NCBI GenBank assembly: GCA_934169925.1 | Contig: CAKPOO010000003.1 | Coordinates: forward strand, 1 to 64,000 | Direction of reading: 5' to 3' | Origin: an uncultured Clostridia bacterium | Lineage (GTDB): Bacteria > Bacillota > Clostridia > TANB77 > CAG-465 | Length of the DNA stretch: 64,000 bases | In this document: one piece after another, positions 52,623 through 60,898 of the stretch | Numbering within the stretch: the first letter of the stretch is position 1 | Layout: each line of letters starts with the position of its first letter | Notes under the pieces: generated by a model | Told to the model about the DNA's origin: nothing | Database searches by the model: none | What the model saw: only the letters and a program-made list of their open reading frames with translations | Translations under genes and position numbers: made by a program

Positions 52623-55169
52623 TTAATTTTTCTTATTATTATCTTTTTTACCAAAATCATCAACAAATTCTATTGTTGGAGTTTCATATGTTTCTGTAAT
52701 AGCACCACCATCAATAGCTGCATTTTCAAGTGTTGTTGGTTCATTATTAAATAATACTTCATAATTATTTGATAATGAATTATCAGAAGTCATTTCACCA
52801 AAATCACTTATATTTATGAAATTCTTTTTAGTATTGCTGTTGTTATCAACTATAGATTCATTTGCCATTTTATCTAATTCTTGTTTTAACTTTGTAGTTG
52901 TATTAATTCCAAATAATGAATCAGAATCTGTAGTTGTATCACTGTCTACTAAATTAATAGCAGGTAAGTCAGGTTTATTCATCATGAATTTTTCAAAATT
53001 AAACATTTGAGTATCTGCTTTTTCTTTGTATTTACTGTCTAAGAATGTTGTATTACCTTGGCCAAATACAGATTTTCCATTTGCAGATTTTGTTTTGTAG
53101 TAAACAGAACCAAAACCTTGATCTTGTATTTTATAACCTTTCATTCTTATCTTTTCATTTATCTTAGTAGTTTGATTTTTAACTAGTGTACCATTAACAA
53201 TTTTAAAGTCACTTTGAGGATCTGGTCTTAATTCTTTACCAAATGCTTGTTCCCAATAAGCACTGTCTTCTGGTACAGTATCACCAAATACAACTTGAGT
53301 TTTTGTATTTGCAAGTACAACTTGTTTATAGTAGCTTTGACCACTTTTTTCAAGTTGTGATAAGTTTTGTATTGCTACAGAAACACCACATCTATATTTT
53401 CTAAATAGAGTAAACATAACTTCCATATCTTTATTAATATATTCAGGGAATTCATCTATGTATATAAAGTGTGGAGTTCTTGAATCTTCATTTCCTTTTC
53501 TTCTTAGTACAGCATCTTGGAATTGTAATATAAAGAACATACCAAAAGCTTTAGCTTGTATAATACCAAGTTCACCTTTTCTTGAACAAGCAGTAATAAC
53601 ACTACCATCACGCAAAGCTTTATCAAAATCAACTATGTTTTTCTTACCACATAATGCAGCTTTAAGACCAGGGTGTCTTACTAAGTTGTTAAGTTGGGTA
53701 ATAGCACCATACAAGAATTTTTCAGTATCTTTTCTACCACTACCACGAGTACCTGGAATTTCGTAACCATTAATATTTAGTGAAGGTTTATAGAAATTCT
53801 TTTCAAAGTATTTTATAAGTAATTTGTATTTTTGTTCAAATTCAGGAATTTTCTTCATTTCTTCAGTCATTTCCTCAACTTGATCAAAGTTATATAAAAG
53901 TTCTAGCATATCTTCTAAACTTGCTATTTCACCATCATGTAAAATAGGATACATTTCTTTTAGCAAGATAGATAAGTTTTGGAAAGCATCTATAGTAACT
54001 TGAGTAAAGAATGGATCACCAGACTTACCGCCACCATTGCTTTCATACATTGAATTTAAAACATCTGCTACAATTGATGCAACTTTTGCTGGATCTGGAA
54101 TAGCAAATGGGTTAATACTAAGTGTTGTTTCTGGACTTGCAGGATCTATAGTTAAAACATCTATATCAAAATTATCTGCAACGCCTTTAAATTGTGAAAT
54201 AAAATTACCATCATTTTCAACAATTGTAATACCAACATTTCTATATGTAATTTCTCCTGTTGAGTTGTCCATATATTGGACCATAGGAGAAACAGCGTCC
54301 ATAAATTCTTCTTCTTTTCCACGTTTTGGTTTTAGCATATTTAAGTTAAAGTTTCTGTTAACATATTCATTATCAAAAGGACCTGGCATATATGCAATTC
54401 CTCTTTTTAAGATTGAATATCCAATTTTTTTAGCATATTCTCTAAAGAAGAATTTCTTTTCAAGGTCAAATGCACTCATAGGTAAAAGAACAGTAGCAGT
54501 TTTACCTGTACCAGTAGCACCTTGAACAAGCATAGCTTCATAACGTTTTTTCTCAGGAATTATAACTGGTAAAGAAGTACCTTTTGCCTTACAAATAACA
54601 TTTTCACAAGTAAATGGCCCAGTAGTTGAATTCTTACTTTTTGAACTAGCATTTAAACCACAAAAAGCAGGAATTGCTCTTAAATATTCATCTGTTCTAA
54701 ATATTTTTAAACAAAAATCAATTCCAAAAAATATTCCACAAAATGGTATAGCTAAACAAATAGTTCTAACAGCTGGTGCAAACAGTTCAGGATAAAGTCT
54801 CATTACCTCAGAATAATTTGGAACTTTTTGAATTAAAGTCCAAAATATATTGCTAATCCATGTTGCACACATAGAACTAAGTATAACAGCCATAAGACCT
54901 AAAGTAGTGATAAACATATATACTTTTTCCATATCATTTTTTCCAATTCCTGAATTCATATAAAATGAAAATCCAAGAGGTGGTAATAATATAAATAGGG
55001 TATACATATATGGTGAAATATCATTACTTATTCTTGAAGAACCAAATATAAAATTTAACATTCTGCTAAAGCAAAATAGTGTAATTACAAAAGCAAAACC
55101 ATAAAAGATATATGTTAATAATTTATTTGGGTTCATTTTAATATTTAACTTTTTTAACAAAGCTTCCAT
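52623..55169 (-). CDS. VirD4/TraG-type coupling ATPase (orphan)
   Basis: 848 residues. Four N-terminal TM helices within the first 165 residues, then the ATPase: Walker A GATGTGKTATVLLP (about 216-229), EITYRNVGITIVENDGNF, and Walker B HFIYIDEFPEYI (about 566), followed by IQNLSQLEKSGQSYYK and VVFGDT as in type IV coupling proteins. The last 120 residues are low-complexity and acidic. No relaxase, VirB4 or other conjugation genes are in view; both flanks are housekeeping genes. Confidence 0.88.
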   Translation of the reverse strand: MEALLKKLNIKMNPNKLLTYIFYGFAFVITLFCFSRMLNFIFGSSRISNDISPYMYTLFILLPPLGFSFYMNSGIGKNDMEKVYMFITTLGLMAVILSSMCATWISNIFWTLIQKVPNYSEVMRLYPELFAPAVRTICLAIPFCGIFFGIDFCLKIFRTDEYLRAIPAFCGLNASSKSKNSTTGPFTCENVICKAKGTSLPVIIPEKKRYEAMLVQGATGTGKTATVLLPMSAFDLEKKFFFREYAKKIGYSILKRGIAYMPGPFDNEYVNRNFNLNMLKPKRGKEEEFMDAVSPMVQYMDNSTGEITYRNVGITIVENDGNFISQFKGVADNFDIDVLTIDPASPETTLSINPFAIPDPAKVASIVADVLNSMYESNGGGKSGDPFFTQVTIDAFQNLSILLKEMYPILHDGEIASLEDMLELLYNFDQVEEMTEEMKKIPEFEQKYKLLIKYFEKNFYKPSLNINGYEIPGTRGSGRKDTEKFLYGAITQLNNLVRHPGLKAALCGKKNIVDFDKALRDGSVITACSRKGELGIIQAKAFGMFFILQFQDAVLRRKGNEDSRTPHFIYIDEFPEYINKDMEVMFTLFRKYRCGVSVAIQNLSQLEKSGQSYYKQVVLANTKTQVVFGDTVPEDSAYWEQAFGKELRPDPQSDFKIVNGTLVKNQTTKINEKIRMKGYKIQDQGFGSVYYKTKSANGKSVFGQGNTTFLDSKYKEKADTQMFNFEKFMMNKPDLPAINLVDSDTTTDSDSLFGINTTTKLKQELDKMANESIVDNNSNTKKNFINISDFGEMTSDNSLSNNYEVLFNNEPTTLENAAIDGGAITETYETPTIEFVDDFGKKDNNKKN

Positions 55170-55318
55170 AAAAAAATAGCCTCTCTTTCAAAATATGTTG
55201 TTTGACAACATAAAAAAATTCATATATAATACATAATATATGATACTATAAATTAGTAAAAAATTCAAGTATTTTACGTCAAAATAGGTGTTTTATAGTT
55301 ATATTTAAAGGAGTAATT

Positions 55319-55852
55319 ATGAAAATAGTAGTTGGGTTAGGAAATCCTGGAAAAGAGTATGAAAAAACAAGACATAATTGTGGTTTTATGTTTTTAGAGT
55401 ATTTAGAAGATAAATATAATTTTAAAATTTTAAATAAGAAGTTTGATGCTCTAATTGCAGAAACAAACATAAATGGAAATAGAGTTGTTTTTGTTAAACC
55501 ACAAACATATATGAATTTAAGTGGTAACTCAGTGGTTAAAGTGAAAAATTGGTACAAAGTAGAAGATAAAGATATATTAATTGTATTTGATGACATTGAT
55601 ATACCATTTGGTGAGTATCGTTATAAAGAAAGTGGTAGTGGTGGTTCTCACAATGGTATGAAAAACGTTGTTTCTATGTTAGCAAGTAAAAATATGCCAA
55701 GATTAAGAATTGGAATAGGAAATATTAAGCATGAAAAACAAGATATAATGAATTTTGTTTTAGAAAAATTTACTAAATCTCAATTAGAAGAGTTAAATAA
55801 AGTATTTGAAGATGCTACTGAAAAGTTTGAATATTTTATTGACAAAGAATAG
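55319..55852 (+). CDS. pth: Peptidyl-tRNA hydrolase
   Basis: 177 residues: VVGLGNPGKEYEKTRHNCGF with the catalytic histidine (H20), KPQTYMNLSGNSV, VFDDIDIPFGEYRYKESGSGGSHNGMKNV. It recycles peptidyl-tRNA from stalled translation. RBS AAAGGAG. The promoter of the L21 leader lies inside its 3' end. Confidence 0.95.
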   Translation: MKIVVGLGNPGKEYEKTRHNCGFMFLEYLEDKYNFKILNKKFDALIAETNINGNRVVFVKPQTYMNLSGNSVVKVKNWYKVEDKDILIVFDDIDIPFGEYRYKESGSGGSHNGMKNVVSMLASKNMPRLRIGIGNIKHEKQDIMNFVLEKFTKSQLEELNKVFEDATEKFEYFIDKE

Positions 55853-55867
55853 TTTTTGTGTTAAAAT
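55839..55867 (+). promoter_or_regulatory. Promoter of rplU-rpmA
   Basis: TTGACA (55839-55844), 17 bp, TAAAAT (55862-55867), within the last codons of pth. Confidence 0.8.
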
Positions 55868-55871
55868 ATTT

Positions 55872-55950
55872 CATGTATTCCGCACAGAACAGGTTAAAAA
55901 AGCATTTTATGCTACCTTAATTGGCGAGAGCAAGTTAGAAAAAGGAGGAT
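55872..55950 (+). ncRNA. Candidate L21 leader RNA
   Basis: TTCCGCACAGAACAGGTT, then AGGT-AGCA-TTTTA-TGCT-ACCT nested hairpins, GGCGAGAGC (GNRA-capped) and the rplU RBS. Position and the CCGCACAGAAC core match the L21 leader of Bacillota, thought to mediate autoregulation by the ribosomal protein. A covariance model search would settle this. Confidence 0.6.
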
Positions 55951-55955
55951 TTTTT

Positions 55956-56309
55956 ATGTACGCAATAGTTGAAATTAGTGGAAAACAGTACAAAGTACAA
56001 GAAGGAGACATTGTGTTTGTTGACAGACTTGAATCTGTAGAAGAAGGATCTAAAGTTACTTTTGATAAAGTATTATTAGTTTCTGATGATAAAAAAGTTT
56101 TAGTTGGTCAAGACACAGTAAAAGGAGCTAAAGTAGAAGCTTCTGTTATAGGACATGGTAAAGGTAAAAAGATCGTTGTTTTCAAATATAAAGCTAAAAA
56201 GAATTATAGAAGAACACAAGGTCACAGACAACCATATACAAAAATTCAAATAGAAAAAATAACTAAATCTACAAGAGCTAAAAAAGCTGAAACAACTGTA
56301 GAAGAATAA
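55956..56309 (+). CDS. rplU: 50S ribosomal protein L21
   Basis: 117 residues from ATG 55956 (AAAGGAGG): MYAIVEISGKQYKVQEGD, FDKVLLVSDD, then FKYKAKKNYRRTQGHRQPYTKIQI. A short lysine/glutamate tail extends past the usual end. Frames reading from further upstream cross the leader RNA and are not used. Confidence 0.97.
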   Translation: MYAIVEISGKQYKVQEGDIVFVDRLESVEEGSKVTFDKVLLVSDDKKVLVGQDTVKGAKVEASVIGHGKGKKIVVFKYKAKKNYRRTQGHRQPYTKIQIEKITKSTRAKKAETTVEE

Positions 56310-56352
56310 GTTAAAATTTAGATGATTAAATGAATATAAAGGAGTGAGTTAA

Positions 56353-56613
56353 TTGGCACATAAAAAAGGTATGGGTTCTACTAAAAATGGTAGAGACAGT
56401 GAAGCAAAAAGACTTGGAGCAAAAAGAGCAGATGGACAATTTGTTCTAGCAGGTAATATTTTATATAGACAAAGAGGAACAAAAATACATCCAGGTACTA
56501 ATGTTGGTTTAGGTAAAGACTATACTTTATATGCATTAGTTGATGGCGTAGTTAGATTCGAAAGAATGGGTAGAGATGATAAAAAAGTTAGTGTATACCC
56601 AGTTGAAGAATAA
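56353..56613 (+). CDS. rpmA: 50S ribosomal protein L27, without N-terminal extension
   Basis: 86 residues with TTG start: MAHKKGMGSTKNGRDSEAKRLG, IHPGTNVGLGKDYTL. In most Bacillota L27 carries some nine extra residues removed by the protease Prp, encoded between rplU and rpmA. Here the codon before TTG is TAA, so no extension is possible, and the 43-bp gap holds no prp. The alanine after the initiator corresponds to the mature N-terminus. Confidence 0.96.
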   Translation: MAHKKGMGSTKNGRDSEAKRLGAKRADGQFVLAGNILYRQRGTKIHPGTNVGLGKDYTLYALVDGVVRFERMGRDDKKVSVYPVEE

Positions 56614-56636
56614 TTTTTGTTTTTAAATTAGAAAAG

Positions 56637-56671
56637 AAAATCCCTAGAATTTTTATTCTAGGGATTTTTTT
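56637..56671 (+). terminator. Terminator of rplU-rpmA
   Basis: AAAATCCCTAGAAT, TTTT loop, ATTCTAGGGATTTTTTT. Confidence 0.92.
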
Positions 56672-56687
56672 GCTTTAATTTAACTTA

Positions 56688-58127
56688 TTAGTAATACTGA
56701 ATTATGTTTGAAAAAGGTTTTACAAAATTACCATATTCGTTAAACCTATACGTAGTAGAAGAATTCATAACAAAAACAGCATTGTTTCGTATATTGTTAG
56801 AATTTATTAATACATATTTAGCATAAGCTTCAGCTTTACTTCTTTCGCCATGATTGATACCAAGAAACTTTACCACCTCAAATCGTTTTTCATAAGCAAG
56901 GTTTTCATCTGCTTTTGCATGAGCTGATAATTCGTTTGTGTATTCAACATCAGCAAGTTTTCTAACAAGTCTTCCATCTCGTAAAACTGCAAAATCACCA
57001 TAAGTTACATCTTTTATTGCTCTGCCATATGAATCTTCTGACATATAACCTAAGAAATGGATTAACCAATTTTTCAAAGGCAACGTCTTTTCAATGTATT
57101 CTGCAGATGGTCCATATGTGCCCATTCCAGATGATGTTATAACAATCATTTGAGTAGAATCGTTAATGATTACATCTTTTAGGACACCTTTTGGTGCAAT
57201 GGAAGAGTTATGAGGCGTGAAAAGTTTAACTTCTGGCCGTAACAGATTTTTATTTTTTCTGTAAAGTTGGTTATATTCAAGTGGTAAAACACCATCAAGA
57301 ACTACTCTTACATGACTTGGTATAATACCTTCTTCTTGCCATGTCCTTACTAAATACATTATCTCCTGATACCTTCCAAGTGAAAAAGCAGGAAAAAGAA
57401 TATTCTTTTTAGCCGCAATAGCTTTTGCTACGTTTTCTTTTAACACAAATTTTCTATCAGTTGAGAAACTATCACCATAAGTAGCCTCCTGAAACATGAT
57501 TACTGGTAACTGATATACTTCTTCTGGGTAATCTGGAACTTCAAAGAATGTATTACTTGCTGCATAATTTCCACAAAAGAGTAAGTTTACAGTTTTATCT
57601 TGTGTGACTTTAAGGAAAAACAAGATTGAGCAAGCACCCATTAAGTGAGCATTTCCAAGAAACATAACAGATAAATTCTTGCTTAAGTTTATCCTTTTAT
57701 TAAAGTCATAACCAATAACGTGATTCATAGTAACATCAACATCTTGTTGAGTATAAATAGGTTTCTTTTTCTTTAACTTGGCAGTATCTGTAATTACTTT
57801 AGCACTATTTTTTAATGCTTTTTCCATGAATTCTGTATTAAGTCCTGTTGTATGGACCATTTTATTATATCCATTTGCATAAAGCATAGGAATTCTACCA
57901 ACATGATCTGCATGAACGTGTGTTAAAAACACATACTTAAGCTTTGCAGGTGCAATTGGTAAAACTTCATTACGTGCTAAGTACTGTTTTTCTTGAAATT
58001 GACCAAAATCTACAAGAAATTCTTCAGATTGACCAATTGATGGATGTGTAACAACGTGGAAGAAAGATCCAGTAACACTATCATGGCCAATAGTTACGTC
58101 AAAATAACCGTTAGTTTTATTGGGCAT
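56688..58127 (-). CDS. Metallo-beta-lactamase/beta-CASP protein, RNase-like
   Basis: 479 residues. MBL motif H70-x-H72-x-D74-H75 (LTHVHADHVGR), histidine in GNAHLMGA, beta-CASP features PAFSLGRYQEIMYLV, TSSGMGTYGPS and HFLGYMSEDSYGRAI, and a late histidine in FLGINHGERSKAEAYAKYV. This order is that of YSH1/CPSF-like RNA nucleases rather than of small hydrolases. It probably cuts or trims RNA; its relation to RNase J is distant. RBS AGGAGG on the minus strand. Its G+C is somewhat above that of neighbours. Confidence 0.85.
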   Translation of the reverse strand: MPNKTNGYFDVTIGHDSVTGSFFHVVTHPSIGQSEEFLVDFGQFQEKQYLARNEVLPIAPAKLKYVFLTHVHADHVGRIPMLYANGYNKMVHTTGLNTEFMEKALKNSAKVITDTAKLKKKKPIYTQQDVDVTMNHVIGYDFNKRINLSKNLSVMFLGNAHLMGACSILFFLKVTQDKTVNLLFCGNYAASNTFFEVPDYPEEVYQLPVIMFQEATYGDSFSTDRKFVLKENVAKAIAAKKNILFPAFSLGRYQEIMYLVRTWQEEGIIPSHVRVVLDGVLPLEYNQLYRKNKNLLRPEVKLFTPHNSSIAPKGVLKDVIINDSTQMIVITSSGMGTYGPSAEYIEKTLPLKNWLIHFLGYMSEDSYGRAIKDVTYGDFAVLRDGRLVRKLADVEYTNELSAHAKADENLAYEKRFEVVKFLGINHGERSKAEAYAKYVLINSNNIRNNAVFVMNSSTTYRFNEYGNFVKPFSNIIQYY

Positions 58128-58301
58128 ATATTATCCTCCTATAATTAATTATAATAAATAGAACATAAATAACTTACTTTGATTATACAAGCTTTTTTAC
58201 TTAAAGTCAATTTATTATGTAAAATATTTTTTTGAAATAATGTTTAAAATATTAAGTTAAAAATATTAAGTAAAAAAATATATAAAATTTTAAATAAAAT
58301 A

Positions 58302-58330
58302 TTGATTTTTTGAAAATATTGTGTTACAAT
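58302..58330 (+). promoter_or_regulatory. Promoter of the tRNA gene
   Basis: TTGATT (58302-58307), 17 bp, TACAAT (58325-58330). Confidence 0.65.
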
Positions 58331-58346
58331 AATTTATGTTGATGAT

Positions 58347-58423
58347 GCTCCAGTAGCTCAGTTGGATAGAGCAACAGCCTTCTAAGCTGTGGGTCGGGCG
58401 TTCGAATCGCTTCTGGGGCACCA
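58347..58423 (+). tRNA. tRNA-Arg (anticodon TCT)
   Basis: 77 nt including an encoded CCA. Acceptor GCTCCAG/CTGGGGC (one wobble), D arm AGCTC..GAGC, anticodon stem CAGCC/..GCTG around loop TTCTAAG with anticodon TCT, T arm with GTTCGAATC. It reads AGA/AGG, the dominant arginine codons in this genome. Confidence 0.96.
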
Positions 58424-58430
58424 GAATATT

Positions 58431-58464
58431 AAATCAATCAGAAATGTATCTGGTTGATTTTTTT
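58431..58464 (+). terminator. Terminator after tRNA-Arg
   Basis: AAATCAATCAGA pairs with TCTGGTTGATTT (one wobble), then T run. Confidence 0.85.
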
Positions 58465-58508
58465 GTTATAATTTAATTCTTGAAATTTGAATTTGGAGGA
58501 TAAAATTT

Positions 58509-58874
58509 ATGAAAAATAAAAAATTATTAAAAAGTTGTGCAATTATTTTATCAATTTTTGTTTTATTAATAAATTTAATATTATATATAAAATTAAAATC
58601 TATTTCATTAGTTGCAATGAAATCAAGTGACTCATATGCAATATTAGGATCATTAATAGGTAGTATGTTTAATTTTGGAGCATTAATATATGGTTTTTGT
58701 TTGATATTAATTATATGGATAGAATATTTTTTGATAAAATTAATTATAAAATTATTATATAAATTACAAGGAATAAAAAAAGTTAGTTTAGTTTTAATAT
58801 TATCAATAATTTCAGTAGCGTTACTTTGGCTATTTATTAGAATAATCATTTTTATATTTACTTTATTAATTTAA
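58509..58874 (+). CDS. Hypothetical membrane protein
   Basis: 121 residues, three TM helices (about 8-26, 45-80 as a long hydrophobic pair, 96-119) with lysine-rich ends. RBS GGAGG. A long open frame on the other strand is only the low-complexity mirror of this gene. Not recognised. Confidence 0.6.
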   Translation: MKNKKLLKSCAIILSIFVLLINLILYIKLKSISLVAMKSSDSYAILGSLIGSMFNFGALIYGFCLILIIWIEYFLIKLIIKLLYKLQGIKKVSLVLILSIISVALLWLFIRIIIFIFTLLI

Positions 58875-58946
58875 AATTATAATAAAATTCTTTATTTTGT
58901 ATTAATATTTTGCATAAACTATATAATAAATTATATTTAAAATTTT

Positions 58947-58975
58947 TTGACTTTGATATAATATGATGATATAAT
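58947..58975 (+). promoter_or_regulatory. Promoter of pepF
   Basis: TTGACT (58947-58952), 17 bp, TATAAT (58970-58975). Confidence 0.78.
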
Positions 58976-59027
58976 GCCATCAGAGCTATATAAAATATAA
59001 TTTAATTAAAAAAATAGGAGGTAAAAT

Positions 59028-60803
59028 ATGGAAGAAAAGTACACATGGAATTTTAAGGACATTTACAAAGATGAAAAGGAGTTAGAAGAAAACATAAAGA
59101 AAGTAAAAGCTGGTATTGAAAAAATTGTTGCTTTAAAAGGAAAATTACATGAATCTTCAGATAATTTATACAAATTATATTTGTATGAAGAAGAAACCAG
59201 CAATTTAATTTCTACAGCATATGGATATGCTTATCTTAAATATTCACAAAATATGGCAGATGAGAAAAATATAAAAATACTCAAGAAAATTGAGGATTTA
59301 TATACTGATTATTCAAGTGCTGTATCATTTATAGAACCTGAGATTTGTAAAATTGATGATGAAGTTTTGATTAAATTTATTGATGAAAATGATGATTTAA
59401 AAGTTTATGAAAGAACTTTAAAACAGCTTATGAAGGATAAAAAGCACATTTTATCTGATGATGCAGAGTATGTATTATCAAAATTTGGTAATATTTTTGG
59501 TTCATTTAGTGATATTTTTGATATTTTAAATGATGTTGATTTTGATTTTGGTGAGGTTACAGATTCAGACGGTAAAAAGATTAAATTAACTCATGGAACA
59601 TATATAAGACTTCTTGATAGCAAAGATGAAAGTGTAAGAAAAGAAGCTTTTGAAAAGTTATATGAGGTATATAAAAAGTATTCAAAGACTTTAACAAAAT
59701 TATATTTAACAAATGTTGAAAAATCAGAAATATCAGCAAAGCTTAGAAATTATTCATCTTGTTTGGAAGCAGCAACTGATAATGATGATTCTAATGTAAA
59801 AGTATATGATAGTTTGATTAAATCTGTAAATGAAAATTTAGATAAAAACTATAGATATATGAAATTAAAAAAGAAAATGCTTGGAAAAGAAAAGCTTCAT
59901 ATGTATGATGTTTATGTAAATCCTTTGGATGAAGAAAAGACATATATTGATTATGAAGAAGCTAAAAAGCAAGTGCTAAAAGCAGTAGAACCATTAGGAA
60001 AAGAATATAACGATGTAGTAAAAACTGCAATGGAAAATAGATGGATAGATGTTTTTGAAACTGAAAATAAAGCAAGTGGTGGATATAGTTTAGGAATATA
60101 TGATAGACATCCATATATATTATTAAACTATGTTGGTGATGAAGATTCAGTTAGCACTCTTGCTCATGAACTTGGTCATACTATGCATTCATATTTATCA
60201 TCAAAACATCAAAGATATGAGTATTCTGAGTACACTATGTTAGTAGCAGAGGTTGCTTCAACTGTAAATGAAATATTATTTGCAGAATATATGATAAGAA
60301 ATGAAAAGGACGATAAGAAAAAAGCGATAATTATCAATTCTTTAATTGATAGAATTAGAGCTACTTTAATTCGTCAAACTATGTTTGCTGAGTTTGAACG
60401 TGATGTTCATGATGTAGTAAATAAAGGTGAGACTTTATCTAGTGAACAGATTTGTGATATGTATTACAAGATAAATCAGAAATATTTTGGCGATGACGTA
60501 ATATCTGATGATTATATAAGATATGAATGGGCAAGAATACCTCATTTTTACAGAAACTTTTATGTTTATACATATGCAACAGGTATTTCATCTGCTATTG
60601 CCATTGCAAGTAATATTTTATCTGGTGAAAGTGGATATGCGGAAAAATATTTAAATATGTTATCACAAGGTGGTGCAAAAGATTCGCTTGATTTATTAAA
60701 ATCTGTAGGAGTAGATTTAGAAACTACAAAACCTGTTGAAGATGCTTTAAATTATTATAATGAAAAGATCGAACAACTTGAAAAATTGGTAGAAAAATTC
60801 TAA
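59028..60803 (+). CDS. pepF: Oligoendopeptidase F
   Basis: 591 residues, full-length M3B peptidase. Zinc motif LAHELGHTMHSY (about 380-391) with the downstream glutamate in MLVAEVASTVNE; KASGGYSLGIYDRHPYILLNY precedes it and RIPHFYRNFYVYTYATG follows. A cytosolic metallopeptidase that cuts peptides of about 7-17 residues. RBS TAGGAGG. Confidence 0.95.
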   Translation: MEEKYTWNFKDIYKDEKELEENIKKVKAGIEKIVALKGKLHESSDNLYKLYLYEEETSNLISTAYGYAYLKYSQNMADEKNIKILKKIEDLYTDYSSAVSFIEPEICKIDDEVLIKFIDENDDLKVYERTLKQLMKDKKHILSDDAEYVLSKFGNIFGSFSDIFDILNDVDFDFGEVTDSDGKKIKLTHGTYIRLLDSKDESVRKEAFEKLYEVYKKYSKTLTKLYLTNVEKSEISAKLRNYSSCLEAATDNDDSNVKVYDSLIKSVNENLDKNYRYMKLKKKMLGKEKLHMYDVYVNPLDEEKTYIDYEEAKKQVLKAVEPLGKEYNDVVKTAMENRWIDVFETENKASGGYSLGIYDRHPYILLNYVGDEDSVSTLAHELGHTMHSYLSSKHQRYEYSEYTMLVAEVASTVNEILFAEYMIRNEKDDKKKAIIINSLIDRIRATLIRQTMFAEFERDVHDVVNKGETLSSEQICDMYYKINQKYFGDDVISDDYIRYEWARIPHFYRNFYVYTYATGISSAIAIASNILSGESGYAEKYLNMLSQGGAKDSLDLLKSVGVDLETTKPVEDALNYYNEKIEQLEKLVEKF

Positions 60804-60816
60804 ATAAGTTTTAGAT

Positions 60817-60856
60817 AAAAGGAAGTTATATAAAAATATATAGCTTCTTTTTATTT
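60817..60856 (+). terminator. Terminator after pepF
   Basis: AAAAGGAAGTTATATA pairs with TATATAGCTTCTTTT (one bulge), T-rich tail. Confidence 0.82.
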
Positions 60857-60883
60857 GTTTTTAAAATATAAATATGGTATAAT
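60855..60883 (+). promoter_or_regulatory. Promoter of the Wzy-like gene
   Basis: TTGTTT (60855-60860), 17 bp, TATAAT (60878-60883), starting in the terminator tail. Confidence 0.62.
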
Positions 60884-60898
60884 TTTTCTGGTGGGAAA

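Noticed and set aside
53458..54525. Plus-strand ORFs within the VirD4-like gene
   Set aside because: They lie wholly inside a long conserved minus-strand gene and have no RBS or family motifs.
52623..55169. Integrative conjugative element
   Set aside because: No integrase, relaxase, VirB4 or attachment repeats are present, and tRNA-Arg at 58.3 kb shows no duplicated 3' end in the window.
58466..58849. Gene on the minus strand opposite the 121-residue membrane protein
   Set aside because: It has no RBS, overlaps the tRNA terminator and is the low-complexity mirror of a plus-strand frame that has GGAGG.
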